Shown piece by piece: positions 1 through 6,824 of a stretch of DNA of 64,000 nucleotides. Source of the stretch: Mycobacterium fragae (GTDB taxonomy: Bacteria; Actinomycetota; Actinomycetes; Mycobacteriales; Mycobacteriaceae); NCBI RefSeq assembly GCF_002102185.1, contig NZ_LQOW01000005.1:185439-249438 (forward strand). Direction: 5' to 3'. A program made the translations under genes and the position numbers. Every line of letters begins with the position of its first letter. Position 1 is the stretch's first letter. The notes below the pieces were generated by a model. That model was not told where the DNA came from. It did not search any database and was given only the letters and a program-made list of their open reading frames with translations.

Positions 1-714
1 GGCCACCCCGGCGCCAAGCAGCTCCGCCGCCTGAACCACCTCGTCAGCCGCCTCGGCGGCACCAACCCCGGCAACGATGGCCACTTTCTTGCCCTCGTTG
101 AGGATCTCGGCGGCCTTCTCCAATTCCGACTTCGGCGGGATCACTCGTGGTTTGGTCCAACCGATGCTGGTGAACACCGCGCCGTGCATCCGCGGCGGCG
201 ACGGCACCGCATCGGTTTCGGCCACGTCTTCGGGCAGGATGATCGTGGCCACGGTGCGGTTGTTCAGCGCGACCTTGCAGGCCCGGTCGACGAGGTGCCG
301 CGCCTGCTCCGGCGCCATACAGGTCTGAACGAAGTCCGACGAGACGTCTTTGTACAGCGAATTGGGGTCGATCTCCTGCTGGAACGCCGCTCCCAGCGAC
401 ATCCTTTTCTGCTGACCGACGATGGCCACCACCGGCTGGTGATCGAGCTTGGCGTCGTAGAGGCCGTTGAGCAGATGAATCGCCCCGCCGCCGGAGGTGG
501 CCAGACAACAGCCGATCTCTCCGGTGAATTTGGCGTGACCGGTCGCCATGAAAGCCGCCATCTCCTCATGCCGGGGCTGAATGAGCTCCGGGTCTCCCCC
601 GGCCCGGTCCAGCGCACCCAGCATCGACAGGATGCCGTCGCCCGGGTATCCGTAGATTCGGTGAATTCCCCACTGCCGCAAGCGGTCGAGGATGAAGTCG
701 GCGGTCTTAGGCAT
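1..714 (-). CDS. Thiamine-diphosphate-dependent enzyme, partial (pyruvate oxidase / acetolactate synthase-like)
   Basis: The first 238 codons read from an ATG at 714 and run off the left edge of the window, so the C-terminal part is missing. The N-terminal PYR domain of the ThDP family is clear: an IYGYPGDG segment near residue 20, then HEEMA with the glutamate that activates the ThDP aminopyrimidine, then ATSGGG and the LYDAKLDHQPVVAIVG stretch typical of pyruvate oxidase and AHAS large-subunit homologues. The start of the central Rossmann-like domain (VAIVAGVGAAEAADEV) is just visible. The product probably decarboxylates pyruvate or a related 2-oxo acid, but substrate and flavin use are decided in the missing part. 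It is the last gene of the leftward block that includes UdgX and the F420 enzyme, 63 bp after udgX. Confidence 0.85.
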   Translation of the reverse strand, partial: MPKTADFILDRLRQWGIHRIYGYPGDGILSMLGALDRAGGDPELIQPRHEEMAAFMATGHAKFTGEIGCCLATSGGGAIHLLNGLYDAKLDHQPVVAIVGQQKRMSLGAAFQQEIDPNSLYKDVSSDFVQTCMAPEQARHLVDRACKVALNNRTVATIILPEDVAETDAVPSPPRMHGAVFTSIGWTKPRVIPPKSELEKAAEILNEGKKVAIVAGVGAAEAADEVVQAAELLGAGVA

Positions 715-777
715 GGGTACTCCTTGAGTGCGCTGTCGGTTTGCTGGGTAGCCGACGTATACCCGCGAGTACGCCTG

Positions 778-1431
778 TCAAACGGTGGTAAGACCGCTGC
801 GTGCGGTACGCAAGTCCTCCACAAACAGCTGGTAGGCCTTCTCGCGATCGGTGCGGTCGCGAAGCACCGCGGACGGGTGGACCGTGGCAGTCAACAGCGG
901 CTCGGGGTCCAGCCGCAGACCGTCGCCGTCGGGCAGATGCACGGGCTCGCCACGATGGGCCGTCAACCGAAACGACGTGCCGAGCAACGCCTGGGCGGCT
1001 GTCGCGCCGAGCAGCACCACCACCTGCGGCTGGAGCGTCTCCATCTCGGCGATCAGCCAGGGCCGACAGGCGACGACCTCGGTACGGCTGGGCTTCTGGT
1101 GAATCCGTCGTTTGCCGTTCTTGCGGGTGAACTTGAAGTGCTTGACGGCGTTGGTCTGATACGTCAAATCCGGATCGATGCCCGCGTCGTCGAGCGCACG
1201 GGCCAGCAGCCGCCCGGCGGGGCCGACGAACGGCAGCCCCTCGACATCCTCGCGGTCGCCGGGCTGCTCGCCGACCAACATGATCGGCGCATCCGGGTGC
1301 CCGTGCCCGAACACGGTTTGCGACGCGTTCTTGTACAGCGCACAGCCATGACAACCGCTGGCCGCGGCCGCCAGCGAGTCCAAGCTGCGGTCCTCGGGCA
1401 GGTAGCGTTCGGCCCCGGCTGGCGTAGCCAT
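778..1431 (-). CDS. udgX: UdgX-type uracil-DNA glycosylase
   Basis: A 217-residue protein of the family 4/5 UDG fold. The UdgX hallmark KRRIHQ lies at residues 107-112, and its His111 is the residue known in mycobacterial UdgX to become covalently attached at the abasic sugar after uracil removal. Motif A is GEQPGD at 54-59 and the minor-groove motif is HPSAVLR near the C-terminus. Iron-sulfur ligand candidates are C27, C30 and C122. The position that holds a third cysteine in ordinary family-4 enzymes (VVKC) reads NAVKH here, with His98. The ATG at 1431 shares its A with the TGA of the upstream F420 gene, which fixes the start and implies translational coupling; a longer in-frame reading would run into that gene. 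M. tuberculosis lacks UdgX, so this gene differs from the reference gene set. Confidence 0.93.
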   Translation of the reverse strand: MATPAGAERYLPEDRSLDSLAAAASGCHGCALYKNASQTVFGHGHPDAPIMLVGEQPGDREDVEGLPFVGPAGRLLARALDDAGIDPDLTYQTNAVKHFKFTRKNGKRRIHQKPSRTEVVACRPWLIAEMETLQPQVVVLLGATAAQALLGTSFRLTAHRGEPVHLPDGDGLRLDPEPLLTATVHPSAVLRDRTDREKAYQLFVEDLRTARSGLTTV

Positions 1432-2387
1432 CAGGCCGCGAACTCGGGTGCGATCTCCGACTCCCAGAAGTCGAAGAACCGGTCTTGTTCGGGACCGATC
1501 TGCTGGATGTACACCTCGTCGTAGCCGACGTCGAGGAACGCGCGAATCCGTTCGATGTAGGGCTTGGGATCCGGTCCACACGGCACGGCTTGCTCGACCG
1601 TCGACTCGGGAACCAAACTCGACGCCTGCTCGAAATGGCTTGGCGTGGACAGGATCTGGGCCAATTCACCGGGCAGGTGCTCGTTTGGCCATAAATCATG
1701 AGCGGTGCGGACGCCGTCTTCGGTCGTCGGGGCGTGGCAGACTTTGAAGCCGGCCTGGGTGGGTTTGCCTTCGCCGCCGGCCTCGCGGAACGCGGCGAGC
1801 AGCTCCGGTGAATCCATCGTGCTTTGATAACCGTCGCCGATCCGCCCCGCCAACCGGGCGGCGTGCGGGCCGAAACCGGAGATATAGATCGGAGCCGGCT
1901 GCGCAGGCACGGTGTAGATGCGGGCATTCTCCACCGTGAAATATCGACCGTGGTGGCTGATTTGCTCGCCGGAGAAGAGGTTGCGGATGATTTCGACGGC
2001 TTCCTCGAGCATCTGTCGCCGGATCGCCGATGTCGGCCAATGCTGGCCGGTGATGTGCTCGTTCAGTGCTTCCCCGGTTCCCAGGCCCAAGACGAACCGC
2101 CCGTCGAGCTGCGTGGCGCTGGTGGCGGCGGCCTGGGCGACCACCGCGGGATGGATCCGCATGATCGGGCAGGTGACCGCCGTGGTCACCGGCAGCGAAC
2201 ACGCTTGGGACAGCGCGCCTATCACCGACCACACGAACGGACTGTGGCCCTGCTTGTCGTTCCACGGATGGAAGTGATCGGAAATCCAGAGCCGTTCGAA
2301 GCCGGCAGCCTCGGCTCGAACGGCCTGGCGCACCAACTCATTGGGCGGGAATTCCTCGCAGGACAGGAAGTAACCCAGACTCGCCAT
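1431..2387 (-). CDS. F420-dependent LLM-class oxidoreductase
   Basis: A 318-residue TIM-barrel protein of the luciferase-like monooxygenase superfamily, in the branch with F420-dependent glucose-6-phosphate dehydrogenase (Fgd) and hydroxymycolate reductase. Visible family features are WISDHFHPW near residue 34, the LGLGTGEALNEH segment near 100 and PIYISGFGP near 170. Such enzymes hydride-transfer to or from F420 on small substrates; the substrate cannot be read from sequence. The start is the ATG at 2387. The stop codon overlaps the udgX start by one base, and the hemerythrin-like gene ends 8 bp upstream, so the three form one leftward operon. Confidence 0.85.
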   Translation of the reverse strand: MASLGYFLSCEEFPPNELVRQAVRAEAAGFERLWISDHFHPWNDKQGHSPFVWSVIGALSQACSLPVTTAVTCPIMRIHPAVVAQAAATSATQLDGRFVLGLGTGEALNEHITGQHWPTSAIRRQMLEEAVEIIRNLFSGEQISHHGRYFTVENARIYTVPAQPAPIYISGFGPHAARLAGRIGDGYQSTMDSPELLAAFREAGGEGKPTQAGFKVCHAPTTEDGVRTAHDLWPNEHLPGELAQILSTPSHFEQASSLVPESTVEQAVPCGPDPKPYIERIRAFLDVGYDEVYIQQIGPEQDRFFDFWESEIAPEFAA

Positions 2388-2395
2388 GACCGGCC

Positions 2396-2956
2396 TCAGC
2401 GCTTACCCGTGATGACGTCGCGGGCCCGGTCCAGCATCGCCGCGAACGGTCCCGCCATCAGATTGGCCACCTGGGATTCCACCCCGGCGTGTGGGCGGGT
2501 CGGTGCGATCGCTTGGGCAAGCTTGGCGGCGCGGCCCATCCTTTCCCGCTCCTCGCTGCTCAATTCCTTTTGCAGCTTGGCGAACTCCTGCTTCTCTTCC
2601 TTCTCCGCGTGCTGCACGACCGCGTCACGGAACTTGCTCAGTTCGGTGGTGAATTCCTGCGAGCTGACGTCGAGCTTCTCCAACTGGGCGAGCACTTTCT
2701 TGGCGTCGTGCTCTTCTTCCAGCCGCGCTGCGACGACGTCTCTGCCGTTGGGCAGCTTGCGCTTGGCGCGCGGGTGAACGATCTCCTCTTCGGCGGTCTC
2801 ATGCACGGCGAGCAGTCGCCGCAGCTTGATGAACGGCTCCTTCCGATCCTTGCCGGTGGCCTTGAGCGTCTCGGCGAACAGGTCCTTGATCTGATCGTGC
2901 TGGCCGACGAGGAATTCGACGACGTCCGTCGGTGTGTCGGCGGCAGGCGCTGCCAT
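2396..2956 (-). CDS. Hemerythrin-like (HHE domain) protein
   Basis: A 186-residue protein with an HHE cation-binding four-helix bundle. Candidate di-iron ligands occur in the expected order: QHDQI near residue 18, HETAEEE near 53, EEEHD near 82 and QHAEKEE near 115. Such mycobacterial proteins are linked to oxygen, NO or peroxide handling; the exact role is not visible. The start is the ATG at 2956, chosen over an upstream in-frame codon because a near-perfect ribosome site (AGGAGGA on the minus strand, 2961-2967) sits at the right distance. The alanine/threonine-rich tail is variable. It heads the leftward group with the F420 enzyme and udgX. Confidence 0.88.
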   Translation of the reverse strand: MAAPAADTPTDVVEFLVGQHDQIKDLFAETLKATGKDRKEPFIKLRRLLAVHETAEEEIVHPRAKRKLPNGRDVVAARLEEEHDAKKVLAQLEKLDVSSQEFTTELSKFRDAVVQHAEKEEKQEFAKLQKELSSEERERMGRAAKLAQAIAPTRPHAGVESQVANLMAGPFAAMLDRARDVITGKR

Positions 2957-2960
2957 GATT

Positions 2961-2967
2961 TCCTCCT
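2961..2967 (-). promoter_or_regulatory. Strong Shine-Dalgarno site deciding the hemerythrin-like start
   Basis: AGGAGGA on the minus strand lies 4 bp before the ATG at 2956. It excludes the longer in-frame reading that would begin at 3016. Confidence 0.8.
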
Positions 2968-3085
2968 GCAGTATCCGGATTTTGCGCGCCGGGCTGGTTG
3001 TGGTGCGCGCGGTCATTGGCTACCCGGCGGCCAGTTCGACGAAACTCAGGTGTAGCGAGGCGGCTGTCCGGGTACTGCATCGATC

Positions 3086-4129
3086 GTGACCACCGGTATG
3101 TGGCGCTGGTGTGCCGTGACCGCCGCAGGTGCTCTCGTCGTCGGCGGGTGTTCGTCTCCGCGACAGCCGGAGAGCACACCCGAAGTGACGCTGACCGCGG
3201 TCGGCGCGGCGCTGCACAACCCGGTGTGGTCGTACGGCAGCCACACCCTGCTCGCGCTCACCGACGACCATCGAGTGGCGAAGGTCAGCGGCGTCGAGAA
3301 TGCCGGTACGGCGCAAACCACGGTGTCCGCACCGCTGGAAGCCGGGCGCAATCTACAGATCAACCAAATAAACGACGGGCAGGTCTTCGTGCCGGAGCCG
3401 CAGCGTGGCACAGTCGCCGTCGTCGACATCGCCAGCTTGCAGTCCGTCGACCACTTCGACGCCGGCCCCGCCCCGGACTACCTGTCCGAAGATGCCGGCA
3501 TGCGCATCCTGCTGGCGCTGTCGGCCGACGGATCAACGGTGACACCGGTGGAGGAGTACGGCTACCGGAAGTTGCCGGCCGCGAAGGTCACCGGGGATCG
3601 GGCGGACTCGATCGACGGCTCCAATCGCGGCCGCGAGATCGCCTATCACCTCTTCGCCCCGTCGGGAATCCGGTTCTACAAAGGCCCCTCGTCGCCTCCG
3701 GAGGAACGCGGCGCGCTGGCCATAAACGTCGCCGTGTCGGCGGGCAACAACACAAAGGTGACCCGCACCTACGTCGCCGACCACGCCCACGCCATCCTCT
3801 ATTCGGTCGACTCCCAATGGGGCGGACGAGGGTTGGAAGTGGTCGGCCGCGCACCCCTGCCGTCGGCTCCGATCCGCTACCTCGGAACCGACGACACCCG
3901 GATCTACGCTGCCACCGACCGGCAACTGGTGACGCTTGAAACCAACAGCTTCGGCGGATACCCGAACGACACCATGAATGTGATCCACGTTGTCGACTAC
4001 CGCTCGAGTCTGCCCGCCGGGCGGGCGAAGTCGGCGCCGCTGTCCGGGATGGCGATCGGGCCGCACCGGGTGTATCTCACCCTGCGCGGCGCGCAATACG
4101 TGATCGGCGTCGCCAAGCCGCACCTGTGA
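3086..4129 (+). CDS. Secreted lipoprotein, probably beta-propeller
   Basis: A 347-residue exported lipoprotein. The N-terminus has a short charged start, a hydrophobic stretch and a lipobox (VVGGC) with the lipidated cysteine at residue 22. The mature part has repeated beta-rich segments (VFVPEPQRGTVAVVDI, LYSVDSQWGGRGLEVV, IYAATDRQLVTLE) of the kind seen in quinoprotein/WD-type propellers without clear enzymatic residues. The start is the GTG at 3086; an ATG at 3098 would also leave the signal peptide intact. It diverges from the hemerythrin-like gene, and the next gene starts 6 bp after it. The function is unknown. Confidence 0.75.
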   Translation: MTTGMWRWCAVTAAGALVVGGCSSPRQPESTPEVTLTAVGAALHNPVWSYGSHTLLALTDDHRVAKVSGVENAGTAQTTVSAPLEAGRNLQINQINDGQVFVPEPQRGTVAVVDIASLQSVDHFDAGPAPDYLSEDAGMRILLALSADGSTVTPVEEYGYRKLPAAKVTGDRADSIDGSNRGREIAYHLFAPSGIRFYKGPSSPPEERGALAINVAVSAGNNTKVTRTYVADHAHAILYSVDSQWGGRGLEVVGRAPLPSAPIRYLGTDDTRIYAATDRQLVTLETNSFGGYPNDTMNVIHVVDYRSSLPAGRAKSAPLSGMAIGPHRVYLTLRGAQYVIGVAKPHL

Positions 4130-4135
4130 GGACCG

Positions 4136-4522
4136 ATGACCGCGACACCGGAAAGCCAAACGCCGATCGGCATCGACGACGACTTCGAGTTGCTGAACGA
4201 GCAGATCCAGGCGCTGAAGAAGCTGGGTCAGAAAGACGAATTGGAGGAAGGCGAAGACTACGACTTCAGCATCAGGTGGGGCGCTGCACTGGCCGGGCGG
4301 CTGCGCCGACTGGTGCATTACAGCACGCAGGGCGTCCTCAGCGATGCCGACGAACGCCGCTTTCAATCGCTGTGCGACGAGCTGCGCGGGTTATCGGAAC
4401 TGATCGATCGATTCGACCTGGCTCATCCGGTGTTCACCGACAGCCCGCCCGCTAAAGCTAAACGGCATCGGGGAGCTCGACGGTCCAGCTCGCGGCGCGG
4501 GCTGCGTTTGCGTCGCGGATGA
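4136..4522 (+). CDS. Hypothetical protein, acidic helical
   Basis: A 128-residue protein that I do not recognise. Residues 10-100 look helical and acidic (IDDDFELLNEQIQALKKLG, then a DYDFSIRWGAAL segment); the last 25 residues turn abruptly basic and arginine/serine-rich (ARRSSSRRGLRLRRG). The start is the ATG at 4136, 6 bp after the lipoprotein gene, so the two are probably cotranscribed. Its last 65 bp overlap the convergent zinc-ribbon-like gene on the other strand, which may explain the unusual basic tail. Confidence 0.6.
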   Translation: MTATPESQTPIGIDDDFELLNEQIQALKKLGQKDELEEGEDYDFSIRWGAALAGRLRRLVHYSTQGVLSDADERRFQSLCDELRGLSELIDRFDLAHPVFTDSPPAKAKRHRGARRSSSRRGLRLRRG

Positions 4523-4772
4523 GAAAGTCCTTCTCGCGTAGCCTGATTCCGGTCCGCGGCTCGGGGCAATCCGGGTTGCGACACGTCAGCGCCACCATGT
4601 AGGCGTCGTCGTCCTCGTCGAGGAACAGAAAACCGAGATAGAGTGCGTCGCCCACTTCGAGATCGGTGCCGCCGCAGCTCTCGCAGTGTCCGCCTTTGGC
4701 GGTGACCTGCTTGAGAACACATTCGCGCTCAGCGGAATTCAGGCTCACGAGTTCGGGACGGGGGTGGGTCAT
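4458..4772 (-). CDS. Small protein with Cys4 zinc-ribbon-like pattern
   Basis: A 104-residue protein. One knuckle reads CESCGG near residue 31 and the second CRNPDCP near 65, separated by an acidic beta-like stretch (FLFLDEDDDAYM); together they could bind one metal ion. No catalytic signature is visible. The ATG at 4772 is preferred over a longer in-frame codon because it directly abuts the stop of the Mo-oxidoreductase gene (ending at 4774), which suggests coupling to it. It may be an accessory protein for that enzyme; this is inference only. Confidence 0.65.
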   Translation of the reverse strand: MTHPRPELVSLNSAERECVLKQVTAKGGHCESCGGTDLEVGDALYLGFLFLDEDDDAYMVALTCRNPDCPEPRTGIRLREKDFLIRDANAARAASWTVELPDAV

Positions 4773-4773
4773 C

Positions 4774-6261
4774 TCAGATCTCCACATCCTTGTCGTAGTG
4801 GATGTTGTCCTCCCGCCAGCCGCCGAAGCCCATCCCGATGCCCCGGTGGTCGTCGACGAACTCGATCTGGTTGATCCATTTGGCCATCTTGAACCCGACC
4901 TGGGTCTCGATCCGCAGCCGCACTGGCGCGCCGTGCTTGATCGGCAAAGGGTGGCCGTTCATTTCGTAGGCCAGGATGGTCTGTGGCTTGTACGCGAGTT
5001 CGAGATCGATCACTTCGTAGAACTGCCCCAATCCATCCGAGCTGGGTTCGTCGCGGCTGTTGTCCTGCATGGTGAGGACGCAGATGTAGCGTGCCTGGGG
5101 CAGCGGCTTGACGTATTCCACCAAGCTGCTCAGGTGCAGGCCGCTCCATTGACCGATGCTCGTCCAGCCCTGCACGCAGTTGTGCAGCACCCGTTGAGTT
5201 TCCGGTTCCCCCAGCGCTCGCAGCGCCGCGAGATCCAGTGTCACCGGATTTTCCACCAGACCGCCGACCCGCAGCCGCCAGTCGACGAAGTTGTGCACCG
5301 CCATCACCTTGTACTCGCTGGAACAGGGTGGTTTGCCGTTGACGCGATGTTCCTTGGACAGCTTCTCCACCGGATAGTTCTGCCGAGAATCCAAGGGGCG
5401 CAACAGCATGAGTTTGGCCCGGGTATTGATCGCGCCGAGTATTCGGTGAACCTGATCAGGCCGTCGCAGGCTCCACACCGTGGCGGCGACGTGGACGGCG
5501 ACGATCGCACCGATGATCACAAACGACCAGAACGTGGCCCAGTTGATGTTGCGGACCGAGCCGAAGATCATCGCGGCATTCAGCTGGCCCCAGCCCCAGA
5601 AGAACACCATCGACAGATGGATCACGATGAAGATCAGGAAGGAGAGCAGGCCGAAGAAATGCAGGCTGCGCGCCCACTGCCGTCCGCCCCACATCCGCAC
5701 ATACCAGGGGAACCGCGCCTCGATGGCCGGCGATTGGGCGGCGCCGGTGAGGATTTGAAACGGCGCGAGCACAAAGATGACCGCGGCGTAGGCCAGCTTC
5801 TGGATGGCATCAAGCGGCTCACTGGGCAGCAGCGGCGGCAGGTTGAACGTCATGTAGGCGACGATGTCGTTCCAGGCATCCGGGAATATCTCCCACGAAT
5901 AGGGCCAATACCGGTGCCATTGGCCGGTCCCGAACAGCAGGATGTAGTAGGACAGCCCCACCAGAATCCACCCGATCACCGCGAAAAAGTGCCAGTGCCG
6001 GCCCATCCCCAGTTTCTTGTGGCCGGGCAGGGCGACGATCGAGCTGTAGGACTCCTCCTCATCGAGGGTGTCGTACAACTTGTTCGTCGGCATTTCCTTG
6101 GTGGTAAAGCGCGCCCACTCGGTGCCGGGTTTGCTGTCCTCGTGCCAATACAACTTCGGGTGAGTGCCCAAGATCTCGATCCCGCTGCGCAACAGCAACG
6201 TCAGAAACAGCACATTGAGCCAATGGTCGATCCGCAGCCACACCGGGTAGTTGAACGTCAT
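4774..6261 (-). CDS. Molybdopterin (sulfite-oxidase-fold) oxidoreductase fused to a b-type cytochrome membrane domain
   Basis: A 495-residue fusion. Residues 1-270 form a cytochrome b561-like membrane domain with several helices and histidines suited to haem ligation (H13, H89/H91, H201, H215). Residues 320-495 carry a sulfite oxidase/YedY-type Mo-cofactor domain with the molybdenum-ligating cysteine in HNCVQGW (C362) and later MNGHPLP and HGAPVRLR motifs. The likely role is oxidation or reduction of a small oxyanion or oxidised sulfur compound with electrons passed through the membrane haems. No twin-arginine signal is present, so the orientation of the Mo domain is open. It is followed downstream by the small Cys4 gene and preceded by a four-helix membrane protein 17 bp away. 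Confidence 0.87.
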   Translation of the reverse strand: MTFNYPVWLRIDHWLNVLFLTLLLRSGIEILGTHPKLYWHEDSKPGTEWARFTTKEMPTNKLYDTLDEEESYSSIVALPGHKKLGMGRHWHFFAVIGWILVGLSYYILLFGTGQWHRYWPYSWEIFPDAWNDIVAYMTFNLPPLLPSEPLDAIQKLAYAAVIFVLAPFQILTGAAQSPAIEARFPWYVRMWGGRQWARSLHFFGLLSFLIFIVIHLSMVFFWGWGQLNAAMIFGSVRNINWATFWSFVIIGAIVAVHVAATVWSLRRPDQVHRILGAINTRAKLMLLRPLDSRQNYPVEKLSKEHRVNGKPPCSSEYKVMAVHNFVDWRLRVGGLVENPVTLDLAALRALGEPETQRVLHNCVQGWTSIGQWSGLHLSSLVEYVKPLPQARYICVLTMQDNSRDEPSSDGLGQFYEVIDLELAYKPQTILAYEMNGHPLPIKHGAPVRLRIETQVGFKMAKWINQIEFVDDHRGIGMGFGGWREDNIHYDKDVEI

Positions 6262-6278
6262 CGCCGATGCCCCTCCCG

Positions 6279-6758
6279 CTAGTCGCGCCAGTTCTGTCGT
6301 TGCGGGTACGCCACATTGATGCCCAACAGCACCGACATGTGCACCGCGATGAAGCCCAGCGCGAAAGCCCCCGCGAGGGAACCGGGCGCCACGTCCCAGC
6401 GGCCGGTCAACGCCACCAGCCCCGGCAGGCTGGCCGCGCGGCTGGCCAGATACAGGCCGAGGAAGACGACCGAAATCAGGTCACCCAAAAGCCAACCCAA
6501 CTGCGGCACATGGGGGTTCAGGGCGAGCCACATGGCTCCGGCCGCCGCCAGGCAACCCACGATCAACACCACGGCGTAGACGACGAAGTACGCCGGCAGC
6601 GCCGTTTGGGTGGTCAGCACGTACAGATGTGCCACGACGATGCCGAGCAGCAGCAGTCCGCCCAGCGCGGTCACCGTGCGTGGCAGGTCGAAGGCGACAT
6701 AGCCGCCCAGCCGCAACATCCGGTACACGCGGCTGCGCTTCCACAATTCGACGAGCAT
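6279..6758 (-). CDS. Four-helix integral membrane protein
   Basis: A 159-residue protein with about four hydrophobic segments (around residues 30-50, 58-78, 85-110 and 125-150) and scattered histidines in or near helices (VAHLYVL, AVHMSVLLG). It ends 17 bp before the start of the Mo-oxidoreductase/cytochrome b gene, so it may be a membrane partner such as a further haem or quinone subunit. The ATG at 6758 was chosen because the peptide from there begins with a natural membrane-anchor context; a longer in-frame start at 6809 is possible. No named family was recognised. Confidence 0.7.
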   Translation of the reverse strand: MLVELWKRSRVYRMLRLGGYVAFDLPRTVTALGGLLLLGIVVAHLYVLTTQTALPAYFVVYAVVLIVGCLAAAGAMWLALNPHVPQLGWLLGDLISVVFLGLYLASRAASLPGLVALTGRWDVAPGSLAGAFALGFIAVHMSVLLGINVAYPQRQNWRD

Positions 6759-6824
6759 TCTGTCGACAGGAGCCACGGCGGCTAGGTACCCCGCCGCGCC
6801 GCCCTGCAAACCATTGCCGCAGGT

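Noticed and set aside
184..1524. Long plus-strand frame of 446 codons across the TPP enzyme and udgX
   Set aside because: It is antisense to genes with clear family motifs, and its composition (Arg/Gln/His-rich) is typical of shadows in GC-rich DNA.
4666..6282. Plus-strand frame opposite the Mo-oxidoreductase gene
   Set aside because: It is antisense to a gene with a complete domain structure, has no motif, and is rich in His/Gln/Arg.
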